64,000 nt of DNA from Trochalopteron elliotii (GCA_024734555.1 JANPWX010000038.1:3606758-3670757), one strand, 5' to 3'; positions 39,945 to 51,781 are shown, counted from the stretch's first letter. Translations and numbers: made by a program. Notes: generated by a model from the sequence alone, not told the origin.

Positions 39945-40012
39945 GATTTGATAGATTAAATCAAATTTGATAGAATAAAATTTGATAGAACCTCTAATTT
40001 GATAGATTAAAA
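39945..40012. repeat. AATTTGATAGA tandem repeat, about four copies
   Basis: ATTTGATAGATTAAA, AATTTGATAGAATAAA, AATTTGATAGAACCTCT and AATTTGATAGATTAAAA occur one after another, a diverged repeat with units of about 15-18 bp. Confidence 0.8.
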
Positions 40013-41611
40013 CTCATTCTGTCATAAAATGTCATGAATTTAAATTTCTCAGCTACAGAGGCTGAGAAGCTTCCTCAACCAGGTTGGATAATTCTTACTA
40101 AGAAGACCTAAATCTTGGATTTTTTTTTTCCGTAACAGGAATGCTAGTATTTTTCCCCATGCGTGTTTTAGATACACCATCTGTGGAGAGCAGCAATGTG
40201 TTTATCAGCAACAGTGAAAATACTGACCTGCAAAGGACTTTTTTTTTTTCAACATATGCATTGATATGGATATAAGGAAAGCAAATACCCCACAGCTGCT
40301 CCGCCTGCAGGGCTTTTCTGAATAGCAGAATGGATCAAAGGATGTTTTTATTTCCTTGTGAAGAGGAAAAATTCATCACTTTATAAATCACAGCAAAAAC
40401 AAATCAAATCAATACCAGGAGCTTTTTAATAATAATGCATTTCTTATGGCTTTTCTCAGTATAGGTCTCAGCAGTGGATGCTGCACACAGCTAAGAAGAA
40501 TGAAATAAGACCTGCCCCTGATACTGGTTTTCATTTAGCATTAAGGAATTAACTGGAGTATGAGACTGTAGCATCCCAAGCTCTGATGTGTTTAGAATCT
40601 GGGAGCTAAGTCTGTGTTTTATAGCTTGAGTTCATCTGAACTGTGAAGTGGTATTATAAAATCATTTTTTCCTTTCTTCAGAATTCCAGAACATGTTGGT
40701 TAGTTTTATTTTTTTCATATGTTGTGTGCTGTGGCTGGGTCATTGATGCACTTTGTTGAGTTGTTGGCAACACGTCCTGAGTGTCTTCTGTAAGAGTATC
40801 ACCATTTGAACACCTTTTTTGGTTGATGAATAAAGGAGAAGCTTTCCCTCACCTTCTGTAGAATGTGTTGGCTTCTGTCCTGATGAATGTTCCTGTCAGG
40901 TGCAATCATTTATTTTAACTGTGTTGAGAGACTTTCAGAGTCGTTATATGATCTCGTTACAAGCCAGTAAATTCGTATTGTATATCAAGGGATGAAAGTT
41001 AGTGCTGAGATCACTAAATAACACATACTTTGAATAGAGCTTTAAAAAATTCTGGCCCATGAATTTTGTGATTAGAACTAGATCATTTATTAACAAGTCA
41101 ATGCATGACTAGGGAATAGATCCAAGTACTTCCTAAAATGGATAATTGTTGGCGGGGTACAACAGTGAGCAGTAAACAGGGTATAAAAAGCTTTGAGTAG
41201 TAGAGAAAAGGATTAAGAAAAAGAGAAAGTTTTGTATTACCTCAGAAAGGACTGAGTCATGCAGTTGCTTGGTGCAAACATGAAGTTATTAGCAAGGGAA
41301 AAAACACATCACAGTATTTTTTTTGTCCCTTCTTTAGCTGTTGGGCCTCCAAGAATAAAACCAAATATATATATGTATGGGTATTTCTTTGTTTTCAGTT
41401 TTCCTTACTAACATTACATGCTTAGACGTAGTGTGATAGAGAAAGGTATTTTTTATTGTTTTAAGAATAATTACTAGTGCAAATTGATGTTGTCTTGCCA
41501 ATACCTTGACCCCTTCATACACAACAGATTGCATCATTTGGATATCCAAGTGTACAACTGCAGTGTTTTCATTTCAAGTGTTACCTTTTCTTTTCCTTTC
41601 TCTTTTTTCAG

Positions 41612-41802
41612 GTTGACTTTGAACAACTCCAGGAAAACTTGTGTCAGATGGAAAGACGGTGCAAAGCATCATGGGATCACCTTAAGTCTATAGCAAAGCA
41701 TGAAATGAAGCCAAGTCTAAAGCAAAAAATGTCTGAGTTCCTTAAAGACTGTGCAGAAAGAATCATAATCCTGAAGATTGTTCATAGAAGAATAATTAAC
41801 AG
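41612..41802 (+). CDS. FHOD3: FHOD3 exon: FH2 post-core helices
   Basis: A 191-nt exon that starts in phase 0 after a strong pyrimidine tract and TTTTCAG, and ends with two bases (AG) of a codon before GTACAG. The next exon supplies G, giving Arg. It reads VDFEQLQENLCQMERRCK, ASWDHLKSIAKHEMKP, SLKQKMSEFLKDCAERI and IILKIVHRRIINR. This is the long, charged helical part of FH2 that joins core to post. The length and order match the FHOD family. Confidence 0.96.
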
Positions 41803-43309
41803 GTACAGAATTATATTGATGACAGCAATACCTTGATATTAAATGACTTAATAAAGTTATGACATCATAAATATGTGTTTAAAAGTGTTTAATGCCTATT
41901 TCTGCAAGGAATATTTCTGGGTTGTATGTGGTGCATAGCTTGTTATAGATCCCATTGAAGAAAGATCCCCACTCCAGAAATTTCTATATTTCTGACTAAA
42001 AAAAGAAATCATCCAGGCAATCATTTATTCCCAAGGTGCAATAACTGTGTCTTTTGCCTCCTAGTCCCCAAAAGTTAGCAGCTTTATAGTTAAGTTGATA
42101 GATTTTCTGTTTATCCCTGGATTTTTTTTAAGGAAGCTTCACTTACTGTCTGATAAACAAGAACAGACTGTAGCCAAAAAAAATGAAGTTTTATTGACAA
42201 ATTTATCATATGCAGAAGCTGAAACCAGTCTTATGCTTATATCAGCTGAAGGCAGAATTAAGATTCCTCTCCTTAGGATTTGCAGTTGGGTTTAATGAAA
42301 TTGTGAGAGATTTTCCGACTTCTGGATAATTTCCAAATTGCTGTGGTCAAAATTAAGAACTGGATTTGAAATTATCCCAAATTTGTGGGTATACACTTGA
42401 GAAGTTGATTCAGTTCTTTTGTTTCTGTAATGACTTAGGGTTTATGCCATAAGTAAGTAGAAATCCCAATTGCAATGGAGAGGAAGTGAATTGATTAGTT
42501 TCCTGTTGTCTTTATCTTATGCATTGTGCAAGTAAGAAAAATATCAGCTTTCTCCTCTAATACCCTGCAACTGCTATGATCATGCTTAAAAATGTTTTCA
42601 TATACTTGCATTTTTCTAGGATAGGGAAGACTTTCTGTCCTCAGGGATGTAGATGCAGTTAAAAGGAATTCCCATACATTTTTACACATTCAGTGTGCTG
42701 CTGTAAATCATGCAATATAGAAGCAATAGCAAAAATTGCAAATAGTGCAAAAGCTCTGAATGCCACAGAAGCAGTAAAACTGTGAACTGGGAGTGTCCCA
42801 AACTAACGTACTTGGTAGATAATATAATTTTATGGTCAGTTTTGTGAAGCAGAAATTCTTTCCTTTTTGTGTTTGCTAGCCTGTAAATCTGCATTCTTCT
42901 TGTCTAGACTTTGCCCAACATCCTAACAGCCTCTTTGAAGTTGCTTAGTACAAATAAATAGAATTGAAACTTAATAAATATTTTTTCTATAACTGAAATG
43001 AAATTGGTCATTCACATGCCAAATTAGTCATATAAAGTGATGGAGTTCTATAAACATTTTATCTCCTGCATCAGCCTGGGAAAGTAGACTGGGATGAAGT
43101 TATCATAGGCTAGACTTTCATGGTTTTAATTATAAAACATATCAATGTTATGCAAAGCATCCATGAAAATTCTGTAGCACAAAGGAAATGATGGGAGCTA
43201 GTAAAGTAATAAATGGATTCAGTGAAATATAGGGTTGTTGGGTTTTTTTGCTGGAGACCATCAATAAAGATTTTTTTCCCTTTACATTTATAAACTCATT
43301 TTTTTCCAG
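41803..43309 (+). other. FHOD3: FHOD3 intron (1.5 kb)
   Basis: A phase-2 intron from GTACAG to TTTTCCAG, the only phase-2 intron in the window. It is AT-rich with no recognisable feature. Confidence 0.85.
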
Positions 43310-43502
43310 GTTTCACTCATTTTTGTTATTTATGGGCCATCCTCCCTACGCAATACGTGAAGTCAACATCAATAAGTTCTGCAAAATTATTAGTGAATTT
43401 GCTCTGGAATACCGCACCACCAGGGAACGAGTTCTGCAGCAAAAACAGAAACGAGCTAACCACAGGGAAAGAAACAAGACCAGAGGGAAAATGATAACAG
43501 AT
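43310..43502 (+). CDS. FHOD3: FHOD3 exon: end of FH2
   Basis: A 193-nt exon. Its first base completes the split Arg codon, then [54 protein letters not shown] and [10 protein letters not shown]. It ends in phase 0 at GAT before a consensus GTAAGT donor. This closes FH2, including the dimer-post helices and the basic [14 protein letters not shown] extension. The phase-0 end lets the following 24-nt microexon be included or skipped without changing frame. Confidence 0.96.
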
Positions 43503-46500
43503 GTAAGTGGCAAATGGTATCTCCCATAGCATGGATTTTTAAATCTTTCTTTCACTGAATGTGGTATATGAAGTGTTGTTACTCCATCTTTATTTTTAGT
43601 GGTCGTTGTGCTGTAAATAATGAACTCTCCTCTATTAGAAGACAAAACTTTTAAGTCCTTGGTTGTGTATATTTTCTGCTTCATAAAAATGTATAGGACA
43701 AGAACAAACTGAAATTACGTATCCAAAAAAATCTTCCATATGCTGCACAGACAGTGTCCAGAATATCTAAAAGACAGCAGGAGCCAGTGTATCAGATCAG
43801 CCAAGAATATAAAAAAGAAAAAAAATAGAAATTAGGCTCCTAACTGAGAAACTTAATTTAAATGATCATTGTAGCCATTTAAGTGATTGCAGCCAAATTT
43901 TAATGGATTTTTTCCTCTATCTTTGAGTATTCTAATATAGTCTTGAATCTTGATATTTTATCTATTTTTGTGTCAGTGTATATATATATGCACATATACA
44001 TATATTTCATGAGCATGCACAGCAATTTCCTTCTTAACTGTAAAACACAGACCAGCCAATTTTATGGTAACAGACTACTTTGGGATTCTAGAAAGATGGA
44101 CAAATTTATGTCCACAGTGGATGTTACTCCGCAAAATTTTTGACTGTAAGATTGCATACTCATAGAATAAATTAAAACAAGATGAGTTTTCTTAGCATAA
44201 TAGGTTTTCAAATCCCCTTGATTTTTTTCTACCTTTTTTTTTTTTAAGTTGATGTAGTTTAACTCAATCCAAATAGATTTTTAAGAAGTGCCAGTACTTA
44301 ATAAAAGTTTCCAGCTGTCTCAAAATCCAAATCTGGAATCTCGATTAAAAGCAAGTGTTTCATTGCATTTGAAGCTACCCTTGCCTTTGGCATGAAAAGT
44401 CCAAAGCTGATTACAGTTTTATGGCTCAGGCAACATGGGTCAGTATAAATACATAAATACATATATATGTATTGGGACTGACATGATTTGAGATTGTATT
44501 TAAGTCATTGACTCATGATCATTTATAGATCTTTCCTGGCAATATCCTCTTTGGAAATCTGCCCCATCTAGAAAAAATGTTAAACCTGCATTATTGTCAA
44601 AGGATTTTTTCTTTCGGTGTAGTCTCAGGTTAAGGAAAAGGCTCTGATTTTATACAGAGGGTATCATACAGTCATACAAATTTTCTAAACTACTGGAGAA
44701 GTGAGATCACTTTCTGCAATTGCTTTTTGGTTTTCCTAATGTGTTCTAAAGGAGCCAAAGGACAGCGTTAACCAAAGAGTTTCATAAAATATACTTTTCA
44801 TTCCCTCACGTAGCTTTGACACTTTTTACTAGTTCAAGCAAGACTGAGAGGTAAAGGAGTTGCTGTTTTCCTGCTGTGTTCCTACCATATAATGTAGTGT
44901 TTATGTATTATCTGTCCAGAATAACTGCTGTGGCAGCACAAAAAGCTTGTCTATATCCTGTTCCTGCAGAAAATGCGAGAGGGAAAGGAGTTCTGGTCAC
45001 TCAGGAAGGAGTTCTGTGCTCAGGAAGTAGAGAAATGGGACCCTTTCAAACCAGAAAAGGTCTCAGGCTTGACAGTGAGTCAGCAAGGGGCAGAACCAGG
45101 GACAGTGGCCGTTTCCTGAAAATGGAGGGAAGGAGACATCAAGGCCTTTCCCAGAACAAAAGTAGTATTGGAAGAAGATCTCTTGTTAAAGTTCAAGGTA
45201 GTGTTCAGATTTGGCAAGAATTAAATGCCATCTGTCAGATAGTGTTACACCAAAAACATCTTGCAGATCTTAAAAAAGGGAGCATATTTTGCCTATCACT
45301 AATTTATAATTATACAACAGTCCTATTAGCTTGAAACCAAAAAGCCTGCATAAGTAAAAACTAACAGTCTTTAAGACTGCCCTTACAGGAATGTTCTTTA
45401 AGGGAGTTATTAATGTGGTCACGTAGTTATTTCAGAACTTAGCTAAATCCCTTTGACCATAACCCAGTAATATGGCCTCATTTACCTTTTATTTGAACTG
45501 CAGTATATGGTAAAATTGAATTGAAGTTGCATCAGGCTATTTGTCACGGCTTCCTCCGACACTTCAAAGTTATATCTACCTCAAAACAAGTTTCCAAGTC
45601 AGCAGGATGGAAGATATTTATGTGTGAAGAATGATGAAAACGTGGAATTTTATTGTAGTTTTGTTTTGGCTGTGGTTTGTATCTGGTCTTGATTTTCTTA
45701 GTGTTTTATATTTGAAGGCTTGGAAAGGGGAGATAGATCAGTAATGCATTGACAGTGATTCATGAGTTACAAAACACTGATAGAAAGTTGAGATCATGAC
45801 ACTGGAAAGAAATTCTTTGTAGAAAGTGATTATAATATGCAGTAGTTATATGGAATTCTACTTTCTGCTTTTGGCGACCTAAAAGTATTATGCAGTTATT
45901 GGAAATTTACCCCCCTGTCCTTTTGAAAGTTTCCTCAGGGTCTCATTTTTATCACCTCACAGTATACTGCTTTTAGGCAGATGAAGAGGGATTTTAACAA
46001 AAGCAGGAAAGGAATAAGCCAGAACCAATCCAGTTCTTAAGGAGAAGGCCTGTATCTCTTAAACCTTGTCCCCCCTGCAGACTTGGAAGGCAGAGGGGTG
46101 CTGGCTCATTGCGTGGAGAGTCTGCTGGCTCTTTGCATGGAGAACTTGCATCAGCTTCAACAACTATTCACATGGAGTAAGGCTGAGGAGCACAATGGGG
46201 AATATTCCCAGTCTTTCTTTCAGCCTTTTACCACAGATCTCTTTGTGTTTACATGTTCTTTAATAGCTGAAGTGGACTGGGCACTGTCAATTTAAGTCTT
46301 GGTGAATGTTGTCTGGAGGAGAGTGGTAAGGGAAAGAGAAGAACAGTGCTTTGCCACAGTTTCGCAAGGGAAATTGCTTAGCCTCTGTAACCTTGTATTT
46401 GGCTTTAGCCAATGGTAGCACTCATTTCAGGAACTCTAAAAATAACAAGCAAGCAAAATAGGGAAGAAATGCAATTATAGATACAAGACTGAGCTTTTAA

Positions 46501-47439
46501 ATTATTTTTAATAATAGTAGGTAATATAAGCATCTGTCTCCCAGATTTATGAAGCTTTGCTTTTCACAATACTTAAGAATTTCAATTCCAAAATTGCTAT
46601 GTAATAGACATAATATTTTGAAACAGCAAATCCACTGCACAGAAGTGCTAGCCTAAAGGAAAAATATGAGGTCAGGAGAAAGGGGAGGAAGGAGAACTCT
46701 AACTGTCCTGCAACATCCAATATTGAATGACAGAAGACTCAAATGGCCTTTTTTCCTTCAAATTAACATCCTGTGTCTGCAAGTGGTATTCAGTATAGCA
46801 ATATTCTTTCAACGCTTTTTGGTAATATTACATGTTAAAAAAATCCTAATTTATCGCTGTTTCTTAGTGTTTTTATAATGATGAAATGAAGAAGGAAATA
46901 CAAGGCAGGATGTACGCACCAGGGTAAGAGCAGATTCCCTTGTGAAACATAAGGTTGATTTATTTATTTTGCTGCTTTTAGTCCTGTTGTCAGTATTTGC
47001 TAGAGGCAAATGCCTCTTCAGACATGGAAATATGAAGAGGTTGGTGAACCATATCTCCTGTGTACTGGAGTAGCTTTGGCTGTAGGGCAGTGGTTCTAGG
47101 AGTGAGTGCTCTTCATGTGGAGCAGGAGGGAGAGAAATGGTAATGCCCAGGAACTGGAGATGAGCAAAGTCAAGCAGAGGAGTGCCCTTGAAGTGATTCC
47201 ACAGCAAATCACTCCTTGATTAAATGGGCTGGAAGGCCAGCAGCTGGGACTTTACCCTGTAAAAATCTGGCTTGATATAAAGTAATACTATAATACACTT
47301 TTGCTTGGAGCAGAGTCTTTGTAATGTGTGTTCTCTACTATTTTACCTTGCCCTAACTGCCTTTTTGTATTGTTTAGATTAATTTGCTCTCCTGCTGCCC
47401 TTTACATATTAGCTGGATGTACAGAATGATGCATTATAT

Positions 47440-47464
47440 TAGATAGATAGATAGACAGATAGAC

Positions 47465-47496
<32 letters not shown>

Positions 47497-47497
47497 G
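47440..47497. repeat. TAGA tetranucleotide microsatellite
   Basis: About fourteen TAGA units interrupted by two CAGA variants near the left end. The purest part is the right-hand run, which is the likeliest to vary in length. Confidence 0.95.
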
Positions 47498-48378
47498 GAA
47501 TTAGAATACAAGACGGTTTGTACTTCCTATTCTTCTGTTTCTTACTCATGACAAAAAGTGAACAGTGGTCCTCTTTCAGAAGAGTTTCTTTATAAAGTGA
47601 CTCCCTGCCCCGCAGGGGACGGAAAAAAAAGACAGATAATTCTAATGCAAAGGGAACATAACCTGCCATGGTTCCTCTGCAAAACACAGTGCCTCTGTTT
47701 CTGTCAGTACCACTGTGTCCAAATTAGAATAAGCATCTCACTCTTTGCATAAAACATACCCTTAAAAAGTAATGTTAATGTGCTGCTCAGCAGTCACAGC
47801 TAATCTTCTTATGGAGATTGTGCTGAAACTAAACTGAGGGCCAAAGTAAATTAGGCTTTCATTTTTAATGATGAATGTTTCTGGAACAGAATGTATCAAT
47901 CCCAGACAGAAATCAGAGCTGAGATGGAGATAAGGTCAAAAATGTGTATTAGTAACACTAGGGAGAGGAATACTATTGGTGGAATGCATCTTCTAAAAAA
48001 AACCACACCAAAACAAAACCCACAAATAAAAAAAATGCATAAAATTTCTGGACTGTGTTTGCACTTTGTAAACAATCAAACTGAAAATTATAGAAACAAG
48101 GAGCCCAGACACTTGAGAAGCCATGTTTTACTTTGGGAAACTTCCATGTGGGGCATCTTCTAACCCAGTGAAGAATTCCCAAGGCATTTGGGAATACAGA
48201 TCTAAATAGTTTGCTAATTCCCTGTAAATCACCAAATTTAAGAATACTCCATATCCCACAATATTTTGTATGTCTGTGCATTTAATGTAGTGCAACCATC
48301 AAATAGTCTTAGATGCCTGCTGTCACAGAGGGTGAAAGCCCTGCATAACAATGGAGAATTACATCTCTCAATTATCTT

Positions 48379-48447
48379 AAAGCTCTTCAGTAGCTGCCTG
48401 ATACCTGATTTCCAAGATCAGGTATCAAGCAGCTACTGAAGAACTTT
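48379..48447. repeat. 30-bp near-perfect inverted repeat (hairpin)
   Basis: The arms are 48379-48408 and 48418-48447 with a 9-nt loop. Of 30 positions, 28 are Watson-Crick pairs on either strand. The two exceptions are C·A on the plus strand but G·U on the minus strand, so a minus-strand RNA could pair along all 30 positions. The arms read AAAGCTCTTCAGTAGCTG and TCAGGTATCAAGCAGC and their complements. Weaker pairing seems to continue outward. It could be a palindromic transposon remnant, a template-switch product or a small-RNA precursor. Confidence 0.9.
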
Positions 48448-48808
48448 AAACATTTATTGAAAGACTACCCAGCATTTGATTTAAGTGCTGTCTTGAATTG
48501 GAAGTTGAAAAGCCCCAGCTTAAAAAAGGAATTAAAACAAACACTTAAGTGTAGAGAAAAGGAATTGCCAAGAGGTTGACCTCTGCACTGGGAGAAACAA
48601 CAGCCAAGACCTCCCTGTGCTGCAGTGAGCTGGAAGAAGGAGGAGTCCTACCTAGTGTTGTCAGTTTCCATGGAGGAAACAACTCCATGACTCAAGGGAG
48701 AGAAGTAGAATGGGTTAGGGGTAGTTTCAGTTCACCATTTCTGTAAGAAAAATCAGGAAATTTCTACATACTCTACTGGCAGTGTCTGTCTGCTCTACAT
48801 ACAATCAG

Positions 48809-48810
<2 letters not shown>

Positions 48811-48855
<45 letters not shown>
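48811..48855. repeat. 45-nt poly(A) tract flanked by 10-bp inverted repeats
   Basis: An uninterrupted run of 45 A. On the left is ACAATCAGCT (48801-48810) and three bases past the right end is its exact reverse complement AGCTGATTGT (48859-48868). There is no identifiable retroposon body on the left. The tract lies about 170 nt upstream of the microexon. Assembly length of such runs is unreliable. Confidence 0.9.
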
Positions 48856-48860
<5 letters not shown>

Positions 48861-49026
48861 CTGATTGTCTAAGGAATGAATTCCTTTTATGTCTTCTATT
48901 TTTATGTCCTCCTATTGCATAAACAGTACCATGGTTACCTCTTACTCTGTCATGGTTTGACGGTGCTGTCTTTCCTAAATCTTGCTGTTTGTCCTTCTCC
49001 ACCTTGTCCTTTGTTTCCAGTGGCAG

Positions 49027-49050
49027 ACTGATGAAGAAGAGGATGTTGAG
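49027..49050 (+). CDS. FHOD3: FHOD3 muscle-type microexon, T(D/E)5XE
   Basis: This 24-nt exon encodes TDEEEDVE in frame between KMITD and SGKFSSS. It is preceded by a pyrimidine-rich tract and TGGCAG and followed by GTACGG. Both neighbouring exon ends are phase 0, so skipping keeps the frame. Known: striated-muscle FHOD3 carries an 8-residue insert with the motif T(D/E)5XE, phosphorylated by casein kinase 2 and needed for myofibril targeting. Here T, D, E, E, E, D, V, E fits that motif exactly. A second AG six bases upstream (TTCCAG) would instead give a 10-residue form with Trp-Gln in front. A GCATG lies 18 nt after the donor. It is too short to be seen by ordinary ORF searches. Confidence 0.9.
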
Positions 49051-51609
49051 GTACGGTTCTCTGAAAAAGCATGTCATCCCTTATCTTCTGTGTGCTGTGA
49101 CATCTAATTTCTAACTCAGATAGTATGGACTGCTCCATCTGCTCAACTGGAACTATGAACCATGACATATTTCTCATACCTTTTTGTCTCAATCATAAAA
49201 ATGCATTTTTACAGTCAGCTTTAACCATATGCATGCCTGTCCTCTTGAATAAGGATATCCTTATCTGAGGCCTTAATAATTCTAGGTTTCCTCATTTTTT
49301 TTTCCTTACTGTCTGTAATGTACTGCAAAGTATCCCCATTACCCAAAAAATCAGTAATCTAAATGTTATGGGGATCATAAGTTACCTTGGGCTATGGATT
49401 ATGACGATAATTCCGTACTCATTTAGCTGTGTAACCCCACATGGTATTATTTTATAAAGTTTTCAAAAGCATCAGGATATAGGGATGTTAAGCAAATCCT
49501 AACTGTTTCCCTTGCCATATAGAGAATATGACACTTCATTCATCATAGAGGTGAGCCATGGAGTACTTCATGTATCTATCATAAAGTGCTCCTGAAGGTG
49601 ATGTTCTGGCTATATTCATAATAAAAGTTTATTGATTTGAGAAGCATCTTTTTTGCAATGCATTTTTTTTGTTCAGCATAAGAGCTTTCTTCAATTTGCT
49701 GAACGTAAACAATATGGCTTAATGCTCACTGTTTCATAGTGGTGGTCATTTTCTCAACAGGCTGGGGTTTGGGCAGCAATTTATGGCAACATCTAAAAAT
49801 CATGGAAATTAAATAAAACTTCTGGCTCTAGAGCTTCGTCCCCAGTGATGGTTTGTGCTGTATAGCTTAGGGCATGGAAAGAAAATTACATTAATTTGCC
49901 TTTTTATGCCAGTATGTAACTAACCTGTGTGAACAGGAACTAACGGTTATGTGAAGGCTTTAACCTTTGGAATTTTTTGGAGATTGTACTGATTACCTGG
50001 ACAACCCGCTTTGTATAAGAGAGTAGTCTTAATGCAAAAACAGCATGCCATTTCATGGGAGTTTTTCTCTAATATTTTTCTGTCTCTTAATTTCACATGT
50101 GAAACTCTAGCACTTGCATACTTTTTGCATCAAAATGTTGCAAGCTAATCTTTTAACAAGAAAACAAACTTCTAACTATCAAAAATAGATCTCATACTGA
50201 TAGATTTAGCTCAGTGCCTTGTAGGGATTATTGTTTTGCTACTCAGTTAACTTGCTATCTTACCCCAAAAAGTCACTATGTTAAAATAGAATCATCTTAT
50301 CATTGGTTTCCAGAGTACACATTTTCAATTTCCAGTCTTGACATGGGGACTTGATCAAAGCACTGAAAGTAGGGTCCAGTCTTTTCTTTTGATTTACCAT
50401 TCACTGACGGAAGGGTTTTGCAGGTTTGCATCCCTTTAACTGACTGGCTTGATATCACCAAGTCAATAATTAATGTTGTTTATTATGCAAAGGAAGAAGA
50501 GAATGCAGCACTTGTCCTTTCATCTGTGCTGAATTAGAGTAAGAAAGATTAAAAGGAAAAACAAAACATATTTTGGTGTCTGATGTTGGGCTGATATGAG
50601 TGAGAGTACCGAGGTTTATTATTATCTGTTGATGCCTGTTTGCTGTCAACAGGGTCGGTATTTCCTGCAGTCAGGGCTGTATTTCCAATGTGCTTTGACC
50701 TTTCTGTAGATAAGAGCATAGTGGCAAATACCAGCATCCAAGCCCTTTGGAGGCAGAGTCTGGGAAGGGAGAGCAGCCCAGCAATGCAAGCCCTTCTCCT
50801 TAGAAAGTACCCACTTCTGCTGCTCCCACCCATTTCTAGGTGGTTGTTCTGGTCTCTGGTGGGGCTGCTGTGTACCCACACAGTGCATGCTCAGCCAGTG
50901 TAGCTGCTGTTGTTCATGCAGTCGTAGTGACAGGGAAGCAGAGGGCAGACTCCTCGACTTCTTGTAAGATTTTGCTTGTTCTTCTGACTGCATTTTTTGT
51001 GTTTTGGCCGTAAATAATTCATCTGGGTGTTTTGGGTCCAAAGACTTTTTAGGTGTTAGTGGTAATGTGTATTAAAGTTAGTTGTAGATAATTGTGTTTT
51101 AGAGCTGTCAGAGTTTTCTGGACAGCAAGGCAGAGAGGCTAGAGGAAAAGGTGTCTCTTCCTAGCCCACTGTCGCTGTTTTGCCTTGCTACTGAAAGTTG
51201 ATTGTACAGAAAGAAAAGCAGTTTCTTTTTTCTGTTGGGTTTCATGCTGTTCCTCTCAGCATTGTGCCTGACCCCAGATCAGTCCCAGTCTGGATCGAAG
51301 GTTTCAAAGCAAGTCCTTGCTTTGTACCTTTTGCTCTCAGACATAAGGTCAAAATTACAAAGCTCGAGCTAATGCATCTGTTTTTCCTCTGACTGTGTCT
51401 GCTCCCTGCTGTCACCCCGTTTCAGGTTTATTTCTGGTCAGAGTAAATGCTCTGGGAGAGGAGCAACTGTTGCTGGGCTCTTTTGGGAATAGCAGCACTC
51501 CAAACCAAGCCTGGGAGGACACTTCTTTCCCTGCAATTCTCAGTCGAGCCTCTTGGCCTATTGTCCATGCTGTTCTCAGTTGAAACAACAAATCCTTTTC
51601 CTCCTGCAG
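49051..51609 (+). other. FHOD3: FHOD3 intron after the microexon (2.6 kb)
   Basis: A phase-0 intron, GTACGG to CTGCAG. It carries GCATG at 49069-49073 and TGCATG at 49230-49235 (listed separately). The remainder has no recognisable repeat or exon. Confidence 0.8.
49069..49235 (+). promoter_or_regulatory. candidate RBFOX splicing enhancer sites
   Basis: GCATG begins 18 nt past the microexon end (49069-49073) and a full TGCATG is at 49230-49235, about 180 nt past it. RBFOX proteins bind (U)GCAUG and, when bound in the intron downstream of an exon, generally promote its inclusion in muscle, heart and brain. Position and motif therefore suit muscle inclusion of this exon. Short motifs also occur by chance, so this is an inference. 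Confidence 0.5.
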
Positions 51610-51781
51610 TCCGGCAAGTTCTCCAGCAGCTCCCCGCCCTGCCAGAGCCAGCCCCAGGGCCTGCAGTACGCCGAGGACGCTGCCGAGCACGAGAACATGA
51701 AGGCTGTGCTGAAGACCTGCTCCGCGGGCGGGGACAGCACCATGGCACTCGGCGTCCGCACACGGAGCCGCGCCAGCCGAG
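51610..51781 (+). CDS. FHOD3: FHOD3 exon: linker between FH2 and DAD
   Basis: A 172-nt exon from CTGCAG to GTAGGC, starting in phase 0 and ending with one base of a Gly codon. It reads SGKFSSSSPPCQSQPQGLQ, YAEDAAEHENMKAVLKTCS, AGGDSTMALGVRTRSRASRG. It is clearly GC-rich with several CpGs, unlike its flanks. It is Ser/Pro-rich then acidic, with the conserved YAEDAAEHENMKAVLKT block and a basic RTRSRASR end that occurs in FHOD3 ahead of the DAD. No enzymatic motif is expected. Confidence 0.95.

Larger units (their letters stand above)
31082..41611 (+). other. FHOD3: FHOD3 intron (10.5 kb)
   Basis: The longest complete intron here, phase 0, GTATGT to TTTTCAG. It contains two antisense CR1 remnants (near 31575 and 32577) and short tandem duplications at 34960-35021, 35126-35168, 36323-36358 and 39945-40012. 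A few open frames exist but none resembles a known protein. Confidence 0.8.
43503..49026 (+). other. FHOD3: FHOD3 intron before the microexon (5.5 kb)
   Basis: A phase-0 intron with a GTAAGT donor and two candidate acceptors, TTCCAG (ending 49020) and TGGCAG (ending 49026). It carries a TAGA microsatellite, a long hairpin, a 45-nt poly(A) tract, and a pyrimidine-rich stretch with TTTCC, CCTTCTCC and GTCCTTTG just upstream of the microexon. A 152-codon open frame at 44876-45334 looks like chance. Confidence 0.8.

Noticed and set aside
44876..45334. 152-codon open frame on the plus strand
   Set aside because: Low resemblance to any protein, ordinary intron composition, and no splice evidence for inclusion in FHOD3.
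47439..47687. Minus-strand open frame ending in repeated Tyr-Leu-Ser-Ile
   Set aside because: It is produced by the TAGA microsatellite read in reverse.
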